Origin: Rotaria socialis
Lineage: Eukaryota > Rotifera > Eurotatoria > Philodinida > Philodinidae
Length of the DNA: 64,000 bases
Reading direction: 5' to 3'
Assembly (NCBI GenBank): GCA_905331475.1
Contig: CAJNYU010002681.1
Span: forward strand, 63,633 to 127,632
Shown here: in pieces, positions 1 to 14,460 of the stretch
How positions within the stretch are numbered: position 1 is the first letter of the stretch
Layout of the letters: every line of letters begins with the position of its first letter
Notes under the pieces: model-generated
Database searches by the model: none
The model's input: only the letters and a program-made list of their open reading frames with translations
What the model was told of the DNA's origin: nothing
Made by a program: the position numbers and the translations under genes

Positions 1-93
1 GACTTAAACAAATTATTCCGTTAACAAATTTAAATATGGTAAATTTTCTTTTTTTTTTGTTACGGCATTTTTTTCTTTTTATAATTTTAACAG

Positions 94-3000
94 ACAAGTC
101 AACTGTGCTATATGCTTGAAAGTCTTCTTCAACCATATGAAAATATAAGTGATCCACTCGAAGACATTATCTATTCCTGTTACTTTATACAAGCACTTTA
201 TTGGTCACTCGGTGCTGGTTTAACCGAACAATCACGTGTTATATTCGATGCACAAGTTAAATATATTGCTTCAATGAGTTTAGTTGATGAAGGATCTGAT
301 GGTACCGCAAAATATGGTGAGAACAATAAGACGATGGCGTTTTTGTTATTATATTTTAATTATTTTAGATGAATTACCAACACATGAAGCAACATTATTT
401 GAATATTTTTTTGATGCTTCAAAAGAATGTTGGATATCATGGAAACGACTTGTACCTCAATATGTACATAATCCTGAAAGAAAATTCTACGAAATATTAG
501 TTCCAACAATAGATACATGCCGTAGTGATTGGTTGCTTCAATTAAGTTATCGTATTAAACGCCCTGTTTTATTCGTCGGTGAATCGGGTACATCGAAAAC
601 AGCAACAATTCATTCATTCTTAAGAAAATTAAGTCCTGACCAAAATGTACGTTTGAAAATATCGAATAATTTCCCAGGCCATAGTTGACCTATATCCTTT
701 TTCTATTTAATGTAACAACACTTGATGAACAGTAGCTTTATATTAGAGATTACCATTGAATGATTCCATGATAAAAATATCTAGTCGAAATTACGATTTC
801 TCAAAGCAAAACAAAAATCATACATTTATCTCAACTAATATGAGATGCTATCGTAGGAACATCAAATATTATCTCAAGCTTTTTTCCTATGATTATCAGC
901 CGCATACTATTTCACATTGCGAACCTATTGATATCTGTTCTTTTGTTTTTGTTTGTTTAGCTTTTATTAAATATCAACTTTTCTTCACGTACATCATCAA
1001 TGGATGTTCAAAGAAATTTTGAATCCAATGTTGAAAAACGAACAAAAGATACATTTGGTCCGCCGCCAGGCAAAAAACTAGTTGTATTTATCGATGATTT
1101 AAATATGCCAATAGTTGATACATATGGTACACAACAGCCAATAGCACTTTTGAAATTATTACTCGAAAAAGGTGGCATGTATGATCGAGGAAAAGATTTA
1201 AATTGGAAGAAATATCAAGATATGATCTTTGTTGCTGCTATGGGCAAAGTTTGTTGACTATTTTTCTTCTTGAAATCCTTTTCATTGTTGATAATTTTTT
1301 TCTAGCCTGGAGGTGGAAGAAATGATGTTGATCCTAGATTTATTTCATTATTTGGTGTATTTAATATAACGTTTCCATCTGAAGAATCGCTATTTCTTAT
1401 TTATAATTCAATTCTTGAAGGACACTTACAAACATTTAATAAGGATGTACAAGATGTTGCACCTATTTTAACTCGAATGACAATGGAACTTTATCAGTAC
1501 GTTGATTTTTTGTGTATTACATTGTCTATTTCTCACTGTTTTTTATTTAAAGTTCTATTCTTGATGCACTTCCACCGACACCATCGAAATTTCACTATAT
1601 ATTTAATCTTCGAGATTTAAGTCGAATATTTAATGGTTTAGTTTCAACAACACCTGAACGATTTCAAACTGCTGCTCAAATGGCACGTGTATGGCGCAAC
1701 GAATGCTTGCGCGTGCTTTACGATCGTTTAATTGATACAGCAGATCGCAAATTTATTGATGTATGTTTGTCAAAAAATTGAATTTCGGCTTTTGGAGAAG
1801 TCTCACAACTAGTAGTTTCATTGAAACGAATATTTGATTAATGCTGTAATAGTCTCGTTGAGGTCTTTTTGTAATGCTCATATAAAAATGAACAGCATCC
1901 AGCAGTTGGATATTTTCTTTTGTCAGCAATCGAATATCGAGTTGATTCTGAAGCGGCTTTTTATTCCCTAATGAATATGAATCAATTTATATTTTCCTCA
2001 TTATTTCTCTCTAGGACAAAATGCTAAGTCTAACCAATGATCAACCGACACTTAAGCCTCATGTTGAAATCATCTTTCGTCAACCATCACTTTTCGGGGA
2101 CTATCGAACAGCACTTGATATTGGTGAAGCTAAAATTTATGAAGATATTCAAGATTATGATGCTGCTAAAGCATTGTTTGACGAAGTATGATGATGTTCT
2201 TTTTGTTCGACATCGTATTTTTCTTATAAAAAAATTTGTTTTTTGTTAGATTCTTCAAGAATATAATGAACAATATGCTCGTATGAATTTGGTTCTATTT
2301 GAAGATGCACTTGAACATTTAACACGAATTCATCGTGTAATTCGTATGGATAAAGGAAATGCACTATTGGTTGGTGTTGGTGGTAGTGGAAAATCTTCGC
2401 GTAAGATTGTTTATTAATAAATTCATTTTGAATAATTAAATTCTTTTTTCTTTTTAATTCATAGTAACACGTCTTGCAACATTTTCGGCTGGCTGTGAAA
2501 TCTTTGAGATCAAACTGAGCCGTGGCTATAATGAATCAAGTTTTCGTGAAGATTTAAAAATTCTTTATAATAAACTTGGCATAGAAAATAAAAAGATTGT
2601 GTTTATGTTTGGTGATCAACATGTTGCTGAAGAAGGTTCGTTTTCTAAACGATGCTTACTTCTTCTACATAAAATTTTAAATAGGATTTTTGGAATTAAT
2701 TAACAATATGTTAACAACGGGTATCGTACCTGCACTATTTGTTGATGAAGAGCGTGAAGCTATTATTGGAAATGTAAGTCAACATTTTGATTTTCTATTT
2801 TGTTGAGAAGCTAATGTCTTTTCTTTTTTTCTGTTGTATAATTAAGATTCGTGAGGAAGCGATGAAAAATGGTGCTAGTCCAGCTAAGGAAAGTATTTGG
2901 CAATATTTCGTTACAAAATGTTCGGTTAATTTGCATGTGGTATTATGCATGTCGCCGACAGGTGATACATTGCGTACACGTTGCCGTAATTTTCCAGGTA

Positions 3001-6000
3001 AGAAAAAAGTTTAAACAACGAATAGTACAGTACTGAAAGGACTATATGATGATTCTAGGTTTGATTAATAATGCTATCATTGATTGGTTTCTTCCTTGGC
3101 CAGAACAGGCTCTTTATGCGGTGTCAACTTCATTGTTATCCGAAGATGTAAGTATTTGAGAAAAGAAGAAAAATAAAATAGCATCTATTTTTGTTTTAAT
3201 TAAAAATATTAATTTTATTACCATTTTAATCTTCAGTTTAATTTGTCACCCATAAAAAAGATTTTTGTGAGTAAGACGCTAAGCTCTTATTATCGCTCTA
3301 TAAAATATGATTATCATATATATATATATATTAAGATTCTTTTATTGCCTTTGATGGCCTATATAGATTCTAATTGAGGAACAAAAAAATGCCATCTTTA
3401 TTCACTTTCTCGTATTAATAGAATGAATTTATTCCCAAACAACACCGTCAAGCTATTGTAACACACATGGTCATGGTTCATCAATCCGTTGAACATTATA
3501 GCGAACAATTTGCCAAAAAACTTCGTCGTCATAATTTTACAACACCAAAAAATTACCTCGATTTTATTTCAACATATTTGAAATTATTAGAACGAAAAAA
3601 TAAAGAAAATCTAGCACAAGTTTGTATTATTGATAAACATAGCTATATAGAGAGTTATCTAAACGAGTTTTATTAATTTAGCAACAACGTCTTGCTGGCG
3701 GTTTAGAAAAAATTGATGAAGCACAAGTTGAATTAAAAGAACTTGATGCTCGTTTGCAAGTACAACGAAAAGAAGTTTTGAAGCGTTCGGAAGAATGTCA
3801 AAAACTTCTTGCTGAAATCGCCGAAAAAACAGCATCAGCACGTGAAATGGAAGGTGAAGCTATCGTAAAGAAGAAATCACTCGATGTTAAACAAGCCGAA
3901 ATTAGCATTAAAAAGGTTCTCTTTTCAAAAACATTTTCACTCGAGTATATTCACAAATAAGATTTTATGTTTACTAGGGTGAAGCTGATATTGAGTTAGC
4001 TGCTGCGTTACCAGCATTAGAAGAAGCTAGAAAAGCTGTCAAAGAAATTACAAATAATCAAGTAGCAGAAATTCGGTAAATAAAATAGTTTTGGATTTTT
4101 TTTCTCGATTTTAAAAATTATATTTTTTGAATTCTAGAGGTTTCAAACAGCCTGCTGTTTCTGTAGCTACAGTTTGTCGTTCAGTACTTGCTATTTTACG
4201 ACCACAAAGTGCTGATACATGGGCCGAATGCCAGGCAATGATGGCTGGTAAAAAATTTTTATTTCGAAAAAGATTCTTATTTTTTATTTCAATAAAATTT
4301 TATTTCCATTTTAAAGATGTTGGCTTTTTAAAACAATTACTTGAAGTTCCTATTGAAAAATTATCTCAAACAACAGAAAGAAAGTTGCGTACAATACTTG
4401 AAATGCTGGAAGAAAGTCTTCTAAAAGAAGTCAACAATGTTATACCAGATCCGGACAAGAAAAACGAACTTCTACTTGAATTAATGAAAAAGAAATCGCA
4501 AGCTGGCGCTGGTATGCTTAAATATTCACAAAACGTATTGAACTGTGTTCGAGTCTATCGTGTTGTCAAACCAAAATCTGATTTGGTCATAGTAAGTTTT
4601 ACTATCTATATTGTTTGTTGATTGATATTTGTTATTCTTGTTTATTTCTAGCGATTACAAGCAGAAGCAAAACGTGCCACAGATGAATTGAACAGTACAC
4701 AACAACAAATTAGTTTATTGCAAAAAACATTAGCAGATCTAAACAAAACCTATGAAGATGCTATGGAGAAAAAACGAGTTATTGAAGAAGAAACAGCAAT
4801 CATGGAAAGACGAAAAATTGGTATGAATCAGATTTATTTATCTTTGAATTAGTCTAATACAAAGAAAATTCTCATCCACTGATATGAATAAATATTTCTT
4901 TTCTTTTTTAGCGGCCGACAAACTTATTTCGGGTTTATCATCTGAAAAACAACGGTAATTTTTTTTGCTTTCTAAAACAAAATACGATTAACTTTATTTA
5001 TTTATTTTAGTTGGAATAATGATTTAGAAGAGCTAAAACATAAACTACTTCGTTTACTTGGTGATACATTAATTTGTGCATCATTTCTTGCGTATGTTGG
5101 TGCATTTACATTCGAATTTCGTCATGAACTATTACGTGAATTATGGGAAAAAGATTTATTAGAAAAAAATGTTCCATTATCACAACCGATACGTTTAGAT
5201 GAATTATTAACTAGTGATGTTGAAATATCAAAGTGGACAAGTGAAGGTTTACCACCCGATGAATTGTCCGTACAAAATGGTATTTTAACAACACAATCAA
5301 GTCGTTTTCCATATTGTATTGATCCTCAACAGCAAGCATTGAAATGGATTAAGAAACGTGAAGAAAAAAGTAACCTGAAAATATTAACTTTTCATGACAA
5401 TGATTTCTTGAAACATTTGGAAATGTCAATTAAATATGGTTTCCCAATATTGTTTCAAGATTGTGATGAATATATCGATCCTGTTATTGATAATGTTTTA
5501 GAAAAGAATGTTCGAGGTTAATATTTGGCTATTAATATTTATTTGTTGACATAAAAGTATTGTTTTATTTCTCTAGGTATCGAAGGGCGACAATTTGTCG
5601 TTTTGGGTGATAAAGAAGTGGATTATGATCCATCGTTTCGTCTCTATTTAACATCGAAATTACCAAATCCACGTTTAACACCAGCACATTTCGGAAAATC
5701 GATGGTTATCAATTATACAGTTACATTGAAAGGTCTGGAAGATCAGCTACTGGCTGTTATCGTTAAAAACGAACGAAGAGAATTAGAAGAGCAACGTGAA
5801 CGACTTATTCAAGAGATGTCAATTAATAAGAAATTGTTAAAAGATCTTGAAGACGCACTGCTACGTGAATTATCTAATTCAACTGGCAATATGTTAGATA
5901 ATGTTGAATTAATATCAACATTAGAAGAAACTAAATCGAAAGCTGATGAAGTCAATGAAAAGTAAGTTCTAACGAATAGAAGATGGAAACAAAAAAGTTT

Positions 6001-9000
6001 CGCTTTTATAATGATTTGATAACAATTAGTAAAGTACTCTATATGTAAAACGTATGAACTCTCATTTTAACTTCTTTTAAATTGGCTTCAGAAGAAACTC
6101 CACTGAAGTTATTCTATGTTAAATTGAGTTAAAACAAAATGCGTCAATCTTAATAGAACCTAAATTTATATTTTCGTTTTCTACTAATATTGATTTTTTC
6201 CTCTTAGACTACGTTTGGCTTTGAAAACATCCAAAGATATTGAAAAACTTCGTGATGGCTATCGTCCAGCTGCTAAACGTGGTGCTATTCTATTTTTTGT
6301 TCTTTCCGAAATGTCACTTATCAATACTATGTATCAATATTCACTCACAAGTTATCTTGATGTATTTGAATTTTCATTACGAAAATCGATACCTGATGCA
6401 AATCTTGAACGTCGTTTAAAAAATATAATGAACACATTGACATTGAATATGTATAATTATGGTTGCACTGGTATATTTGAAAAGCATAAATTATTATTTT
6501 CATTTGATATAACAATAAAACTTGAACAAGATCGTGGAAATCTAACACCGGATGAACTAGATTTCTTTATCAAAGGAAATATTTCATTAGAAAAGTCCAA
6601 ACGTAAAAAACCGTTTGCTTGGCTTCATGATCAAACATGGGAAGATTGTGTACGACTAGCAAGAGATTTTACTACTGAATTTGCCACACTACTCGATGAT
6701 GTTGAACATAATGAGAATGCTTGGAAAAAGGTTCAGATTTTATTTAAAAACATTTCAAAAAAAATTGATTTACTCTTTTTGTTTTTCTTTTGCAGTGGGT
6801 TGACAGCGATGCACCAGAACAAGCAGGAAATTTTCCAATGGGTTATGGTCAACGTCTTTCGGCTTTCCAAATGTTAATGTTATTAAGATGTTTTCGTGTT
6901 GATCGTATCTATTTAGCTATCACACAATATGTTACAATAACCATGGGCGATCAATTCGTAACGCCACCTGTTATTCATTTCGAAGCTATTTGGGAACAAA
7001 GTACACCGTTATCACCGATTATATTCATTTTAAGTCCTGGTAGTGATCCAACAACTGATTTAATTAAATTAGCTGAACGTTCCGAATTTGGAGTTAGTAA
7101 AGTTAAATTATTAGCTATGGGTCAAGGTCAAGAAAAGGTAGGAATTAATAGAGCTTACATTTAGAAATATGTCGCAAATCGAAATAATCGAAAAATATAA
7201 TTATTTATCTAGGTTGCTATCAATCTAATAGAACAATCTGTTAGTCGTGGCTACTGGTTAATGTTACAAAATTGTCATTTATTAGTAAAATGGTTAATTG
7301 ATTTAGAAAAACATTTAGATAAACTATCTAAACCACATCCAGATTTTCGCTTATGGTTAACAACCGAACCAACACCTAAATTTCCAATAGGTATATTACA
7401 ACGTTCACTTAAGGTTGTTACTGAACCACCTAACGGTCTTAAACTTAATTTACGTAATACATACTTTAAAATTCCTGCGCAATCACTGAATCAATGTCCG
7501 CACGAGGCATTTCAATCATTGGTATTTGTGTTGGCATTTTTTCATGCTGTCGTACAAGAACGTAGAAAATATGATAAGATCGGTTGGAATGTTTCATATG
7601 ACTTCAATGAATCAGATTTTCGTGTTTGTATGCAAATATTGGATACATATTTAAGTAAAGCGTTTGCTAATAATGATACTAACATTCCTTGGGATTCATT
7701 AAAATATTTAATTGGTGAAGTAAGTTTGAATTTGTTTTTTTTTCTAAAAAAATGATCGAAAAATAATGTTAAAATGAATGTTTAACACTTCATAGTTTTT
7801 GTAGAACTTAAAATATTCTAGCCTGAGATTGTCAAAAATCGTAATTAGTTGCGTTTATCAATACGATTTCTTTATCATATTTTTCCTACTTCTCTTCATT
7901 ACAAATATTGACGATTAAGTGGTAGAACTGTATTCCTAAAAGGCGATTCCTTAGCACATTTGAATCTTATGGAGATTGTATTAGCAGTAGTTTTTCTAAA
8001 ATATTTATTTATTTTATCTTTTCTTAAAAAGGTTATGTATGGTGGTCGTGCTATTGATAACTATGATCGAATCGTTCTAAATACATATATGAATGAATAT
8101 ATGGGAGATTTTATATTCGATACGTTTCAACCATTCTATTTCCATCGTACAGAAGAAACTGCTTATTATATTCCAACAGCTAATAAAGAACAAGCACCAC
8201 CAAGTGGTTTACCAATTAAAGAAGTTGCTTTAGGTAAACAAGACCGAGATATTATAATGAACTTTGCTTTATAATACGATTTTTAGACAAAATACTAGGA
8301 GGGCTTTTTTTTTAATTCATTTGTTTGATTATTATATTCCTAATATGGTTATCTGTTTAATTATTTTAGAAGCATCAAAGCGTAAGTAAAAATAATAGAA
8401 AAATAAGAAAAGCAAATTCTTTCCCTATTTTTTTGGATTTTTTACTTCAATCTTCAAATCTTTTGTTTTCTTTTCCTTGAAACACCATAATTTGCACATT
8501 ATTAAACAGGAATACTGCAGAAACTATGTGAAAGTAATATCGTACTGTTGTATATCATTCGCACTATTTTGTTTTTTTCTACTTTTATCTATTGTTGTCA
8601 CCTACTTTTTGTTACGTCTATTGTTCTTATTATCTTTTGAGTTAATTTCATTTCTAAATACTAATATTATGTTTTCTCTTTCGTAGAATATATCGAATCA
8701 TTACCATTAACGAATACACCAGAAGTATTTGGTTTACATCCAAATGCTGAAATTGGTTATTATACAAAAGCGGCAAGAGATTTGTGGGAACAACTAATCG
8801 AATTACAGCCTCAATCAGGTTAAATTTATTTTCTTTGTCAAATCTACCCAAAAAGGCAACTAAATAAGCGAAATTATTGAATTTCATTACTTGTATATAT
8901 TAAGAAGTAATAGGTTTTGGTAGAAAACATTAGAGTGAGGCTTGTTTTGAAGATTTTCAGTTAAAAATCTTATAATGAATTTTATTCTTTATAATACTGA

Positions 9001-10155
9001 TTGTATAATTCAATAAAGAAAATTCGTAGTCACATTTAACTTCTATTCAAGTATTTGAGTCGACTCAATATTAATTTTCCGTTGGTAAAAAATCATTTTT
9101 TGTTTTCTAAATTCATAGTTTTTAAACATATTTAACTTGATTCTAATAATAATCGTTTTTTTTAATTTTCAGCTGAAGCAAGTGGTGGAATGAGTCGTGA
9201 TGAATATATTGATAATACTGCCTCTGATATATTCAAACGTATACCACAGCCATACGATACAACCAAAGTTTGGAAGAAATTCGGTGGTGAAGCTATATCA
9301 CCAACATCTGTTGTACTGTTACAAGAACTTGATCGTTTCAATAGTTTAGCAAGTACAATGTCGAAATCATTAACAACATTACGACGAGCATTGAAAGGTG
9401 AAGTTGGTATGTCTAATGAATTAGAAGATCTATCACGTGCACTTTACAATGGTCAATTGCCACCGGTATGGAGACGTTTAGCGCCAGCAACAAAGAAAAA
9501 TCTCGCAACTTGGATGGATCATTTTCTTCGTCGAAATCAGCTTTACAGTGGATGGGTAAATATTAGCATTTTTATACTAGAGTAAATAGAAGAGAAAAAA
9601 CGAAACAAACAAATCTTCCTTTTAGATTAATGATGGTGAACCAAATGTTGTTTGGTTATCTGGTCTTCATATTCCTGAATCATATTTAACTGCACTTGTA
9701 CAAGCAACATGCAGAAAGAATGGTTGGCCATTAGATAAATCAACATTATACACACAAGTTACTGAATGGGAAACAGCAGAAGATGTTAACGAACGTGCTC
9801 ATCAAGGCTGTTTTATTACTGGCCTTTATCTTGAAGGTGCATCATGGGATACACATAAGGGTTGTTTAACAAGACAAAAACCAAAAGTACTTATACAAGA
9901 ACTGCCAGTTATGAAAGTTATTCCAATTGAATCACATAAACTTAAACTTCAAGTAAGAACTAAAATGAAATGTTTTTACATGAACTTTCGTTTTTTTCTT
10001 CTCTTTAGAATACATATCAATGTCCAGTATATGTAACTAGCGACCGACGTAATGCAATGAGTGTTGGTCTCGTTTTTCAAGCTGATCTATCAACACATGA
10101 GCATATTAGTAAATGGGTTTTGCAAGGTGTTTGTTTGATTCTTAATACAGATTAA
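94..10155 (+). CDS. DNAH10: Axonemal dynein heavy chain 10, C-terminal half (5' partial)
   Basis: Inner-arm axonemal dynein motor heavy chain, the ATP-driven force generator of cilia. Twenty-eight exons join in phase: 94-316, 369-646, 961-1248, 1306-1496, 1553-1760, 2015-2185, 2250-2400, 2465-2635, 2685-2773, 2847-2997, 3059-3147, 3422-3619, 3682-3915, 3978-4075, 4138-4247, 4317-4591, 4652-4820, 4912-4954, 5011-5516, 5577-5961, 6208-6730, 6796-7137, 7213-7719, 8032-8233, 8687-8818, 9173-9555, 9626-9952, 10009-10155. They give 2196 residues and a stop. In order: AAA3 with Walker [13 protein letters not shown]4 with GVGGSGKSS, stalk coiled coil (3682-4075), microtubule-binding tip (4138-4591), return coil, AAA5, AAA6 and the C-terminal domain ending GVCLILNTD. 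Stretches such as [14 protein letters not shown] and [18 protein letters not shown]-type blocks match DNAH10 rather than other heavy chains, as I remember the family. AAA1, AAA2 and the tail lie upstream of the window. The tip appears to carry an insertion (see findings). Confidence 0.95.
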
Positions 10156-10248
10156 AACAATTTAGATATTGTGCTCGTTTTTTTTTTGTATAATTTTATT
10201 CAGTTTTTCCTTTTTTCGTTTGAAAACGTCGCATGTATTTTTTATACA

Positions 10249-10254
10249 AATAAA
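10249..10254 (+). terminator. Probable polyadenylation signal of DNAH10
   Basis: AATAAA lies 94 bases after the DNAH10 stop codon, in a T-rich context. It is the first canonical hexamer downstream, so it probably ends the transcript. Confidence 0.5.
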
Positions 10255-10259
10255 TAAGT

Positions 10260-12993
10260 TGTTGTTGATTTGAAAGGCACATTCAAAAATCGTAAACTTT
10301 AAATTTTTTTTCTTACGTCAACTTTTTCAAGCGTTTTATCAAATCGAAAAAACGAAGATCGAACTACATAAAAATGGATGATTTATCAAGTGCTGACAGT
10401 TTGAAATTGTAATAATATTGTTTTTTTCTTATGAGTGCGTATAGACACAGACTGTTGATTCGTTTTTTACAAAAATCTCTTTTTTGACTTAATTCATAGA
10501 TTTTTCTTCGAGAGATTTTCATTATAATAATGTTAATTTAAAATAAATCTTCTGTAAATTTTATTTTGTAGGCTCGTCACAAACAATGAGTATTTTCAAA
10601 AAGAATACATCATTTTTTCTTTATTCGAAGCATCAGTTAGACAAGTGAAATCAATTGAAACATGATACGTTGCAATTATTGTGATTTCTATAGACGCTCC
10701 TAACTAACTCAATGAATTGTATCAAAACATCGTCAAATAAATCAAAATTTTACATTGTCGGCACCTTGATTTTGAAATAAAATATGGAAGCAAATCGATT
10801 CATTTTATTATCCATATTCGGGAAGAAAAACCAACAAAAATTCTATGTAGATTGTATTAGATATTTAACAATGTTTTACTTAAATTTTCTCTTTCTGTCA
10901 GTTAAATTGGAATCTGTAGAAGAATGGACATCTATTTTTAGAAATATTGATACACAGTAGAAAACCTCAAAGCCCGGAAGGAGCAATCCGATCTTCGATG
11001 CGATGCCGCTTTTAAATTAAGTGCACTCCCGACATTGGTTTCAACATATTTTTATCATTGAAGGTTTTTTTTTCTGAATAAATCAAAAGCATAGGTTAAT
11101 TTAATCTATAAGATTACAGACTGATATATCTTTTTTTCACCTATTTGAATATTGACTTTGTGTCTACTAGATACACTTTTTTTGATAGAGTGCCATCTGT
11201 TCATCATGTTTTACATTCTGCTCTGACTTATTTCCGGTTATTAGACAAACATTTATTGTGTTTTAGTCGATGATCTGATATTTTTTCATATGATACGATA
11301 TAATATTTTTTTTCATTGTATTTTAAATTAAATTTCCAAATTCTGCTATGACATAGTACGATTTAACTATGTTCTATTCTTCAACTAATCGTTAATCATC
11401 TGATGTTGAGTGCTTTCTTCTAGCTATAAGCCATCTTCTGATCTTTCTCACCTTATTCATTCATCATTGGCATCATCGACTTTCTCATTCATTGTCTGTC
11501 TATCAACTCTTCATATAATACTTGACCTTAAATTCTTCTCTTTTCTTCTATAACGATATCTGTTGTATAGAAAACTTAATAAATAAATAAATATATATAT
11601 ATATCTTATTTAGAAACTATTTCATACAAAAATATGTGATTGTTTTCATTTTTATTTTTCTATTAAAATATTTTTCTCAACACTTGAATGAATTCAAAGA
11701 GAAATTTTTAAATCTTTTGTTTTATTTAAAACGAACAATTATTTATGTATCATTTCAATAATCACATTTCATCAAACTTGTTATCAAAATATGAAAAAGA
11801 ATTTTTTCGAAAACAATAATATGAAGTGTATTAAGATATGATGCTGTTTCTAAGTAGTATAACACTTCGATTAATCCATCAAAAACAAAAAAGGAAAGAA
11901 ATCAAATTATTTCATCATGAACTTCTTTTCGTCTATCCAATCTTGAATTCGTTTGTGTGTGAACAATCTGCTTCTTACGGAGATTTGCTCTCTTTTTTTT
12001 GTCAAGTAATTAGGTGTCAACTTGTTTGATAGATTCACGCCTTTTTTTCTTTTTTTACTTCTCTCTCTCGTGTTCAAACGACACGGCATCATGATGACTT
12101 CAAAACAAATCTGAATATGAGAACGTATTTAGTATCAGTGATAATCACTGATGGCGGCAATGTACGAATGAATTGCGTCATTTAATGTGTTGTGTAGCAC
12201 GGCGCGTATGTACATTTATACACACGAAGACATTTGAAATTAGAAGCAACAAACGATTATGATAGGTAGATGTTAGAGTCTCATTTTATGTTCGAGATAT
12301 GATCAACCAACTAGACATGATTTGAGACTAAAAGAACCTAGACGAACGAGCGATAAGCATCAATACAGCGTTGATTCGTCAATTGTCTCTAATCGTTTCC
12401 TCTCTCCCACACACAAACTCACACGACCATCTTCAAACGTGAACACTCAATTGACTACGAAGAAGTGCGCTCTTTCGCTTGCGCGCGCGCGCGCACGCTT
12501 ACTATATGGACATATACTAAATAATTCACTGTTACTGCTTGAGCAGTAAACACACATGCACATTGATGATGAACAATCAATGACACTTTTATGCCGGCAA
12601 AAAAAAAGAAGAGTTTTCCTGTGTATGTGTGTGTGTGCATCATTATTATCCATCGTAGAAGAAAGAGAAAAAAAAGCAAAGACGGGCAGGTGAAAAAGAA
12701 AGTCAAGAAGCAGAACAAAAAGATGAGAAAGCGCAGTGAAGCAAACATACAATCGTTCTCAACTAATTGCGACCAAATGTCTTTCTTTTTGTCAAAAAAG
12801 AAAACGAGAAAGAAAAACATGATATCTATCGTTTTCGAGACAAACATCATCAAGCAAACTTCAGGTGTCACCATTGAGTTGACTGTGAAAATGAACAAAT
12901 TTACACAGACGGTGACGAGCACGATTTACAACTACAACTACAATTTTTTTTTCTAACATTCAATATTAGCTTAAGTATATGCGCTCATTAGTT

Positions 12994-13027
<34 letters not shown>

Positions 13028-13800
13028 CGGTGCCGCACAGAAAAGAAAAAGTTGTTAACTGAGATCGAAACGATTTCCCTGATGCACATACTTTGCATGT
13101 TTCGATTAATCTTCGATGTTAAAACAAAACCAAAACACAGAACAAATTGTCTCCTGTGTATCTTTGCTTGTTATTCACTGCTTCATTGAGAAAATAATAA
13201 AAGAAAAAAGACCATTTCAGAAGTTCTTCGTTCGTTTTGGTAGCTATATTAAATATTTCCTGTTTATCGCGTGATTCTAATTCGATTTTGACAATTTCTT
13301 TTATTCTTCCCTTTTATTTCCACTCATCATCTTGAAAATGAAGAAAACGTGCTTTTCAAATATTTATATATATATTGAAGATGTGACATGATAGATTGGA
13401 TGGATAGATGGAATATGGGAACGTTTTCTTTTTCTTTTTTTTTATATATTCATCGTCTTCGGTCAACTAAATTTTGTCTGGTCTGCTCTATTTCTCTTTA
13501 CTATTTATTTTCTATTATTGATAAGGTACTCTCTCTCGTATGCGCGCGTCCGTCGTCATCACCGTGTGTTCAAGCTCTCAGAAAGAGAGTAAAATCATTA
13601 AGATCGAATGACATCTTCACTTCTCAACGATTTTTTTACTTTACTTGCTCGGTTATCAGTTCATTTTGTTGCTCTCTCTCCCTCTCGCTCCATCTCTTCC
13701 CGTTCTTCGGAAGATGGTTTCGGCTACCGATCGATAGAAGAAGGAGAGGCAGCGAAAAGATCACTAAGATCTTAGCAAACGGTAGCTGCCTCCTCATTCT
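10260..13800. other. Intergenic stretch with simple repeats, no gene seen
   Basis: I find no ORF with family features and no convincing tRNA or snRNA. It is AT-rich with short simple repeats: an (AAAT/AT) run near 11578-11605, a GC-alternating run near 12480-12495, and a (TA)n(TG)n run near 12996-13026. ORFs of 60-160 codons near 12300-12950 overlap on both strands and consist of Lys/Arg-rich, Ser/Phe-rich or Cys/Phe-rich low-complexity sequence, so I treat them as chance. It may hold regulatory DNA of the zinc-finger gene downstream. Confidence 0.5.
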
Positions 13801-14460
13801 CGTCGTGCTGCTTCATTTTCTCCATCAGTCTCTCTCTCTCTCTCTCTTGCTACCTCTCTTTGTGTCTCTCTAGTGCGTTTGGTTTTTACTATTCACTCGA
13901 TTCAGCGAGTGTTATATTTTGTGTGATGGTAGCAGTAGAAGCAAAAAATGATTTCCCCACTCGCCCCTCCTCCTCCTCCTTCTCCTTCTCCTTCTCCTTC
14001 TTCTTCTTCTCCTTCTTCTTCTACTCTCCCGACCGTCGTTTTGTTCTGATGTAGTCTAGCAGCTTCACTTGTTCCAATAACGTACGTAATTATCTTGTCT
14101 CGTTCTCTCGCTCTCTCTCTCTCTTTGTCGAATCACAATTCGTCGAGTATGCATCTAGCGAGCAAATAGAATCCTATCGACAAGAAAAAGAAGAGAGAGA
14201 GAGAGAGAGAGAGAGATAGCACGTCGTCGTCAAATATCGCATCAATCAAATACGATCGAAAAGAAACGAGAAAGAAGAGAAAAAAAATAGGTTTTTCTTC
14301 TTTTTTTCCCCGAACACCATCACCAGTCCCGGTCTCTTAATCACATACAGACATACATACAGGCATAAAAAGAAGCTTGTAAAAACAGCAATAACATACT
14401 ACAGTTTTTATTCTTCAAGTGCAATAGTAGCGATAAAATATACATATACATATATTCAGG
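13800..14460 (+). promoter_or_regulatory. Candidate promoter and non-coding first exon of the MECOM-like gene
   Basis: The stretch has dense CT tracts (about 13830-13860 and 14105-14125), CCT/TTC tracts (13960-14025) and a GA tract (14190-14217). It ends with a strong splice donor context, CAG|GTAAGC, at 14460/14461. No long coding frame precedes that donor. The simplest reading is a 5'-UTR exon spliced to the acceptor CTAG before 16447. This is inference; transcript data would be needed to fix the start site. Confidence 0.3.

Noticed and set aside
1890-1985. Open stretch inside DNAH10 intron 1761-2014 beginning after AACAG
   Set aside because: Including it would add residues not present in the family and the exons on either side already match in length.
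3230-3270. Possible micro-exon inside the DNAH10 intron 3148-3421
   Set aside because: The flanking exons join in phase at the length expected from vertebrate DNAH10, so no extra residues are needed.
10960-11040. GC-richer patch that might be a small RNA gene
   Set aside because: It does not match 5S, U-type snRNA, SRP or spliced-leader sequence that I can recognise, and has no T-run terminator in a sensible place.
12322-12956. Overlapping ORFs on both strands, 75-155 codons
   Set aside because: Composition is Lys/Arg- or Phe/Ser-rich low complexity over simple repeats, with no domain, splice partner or strand consistency.
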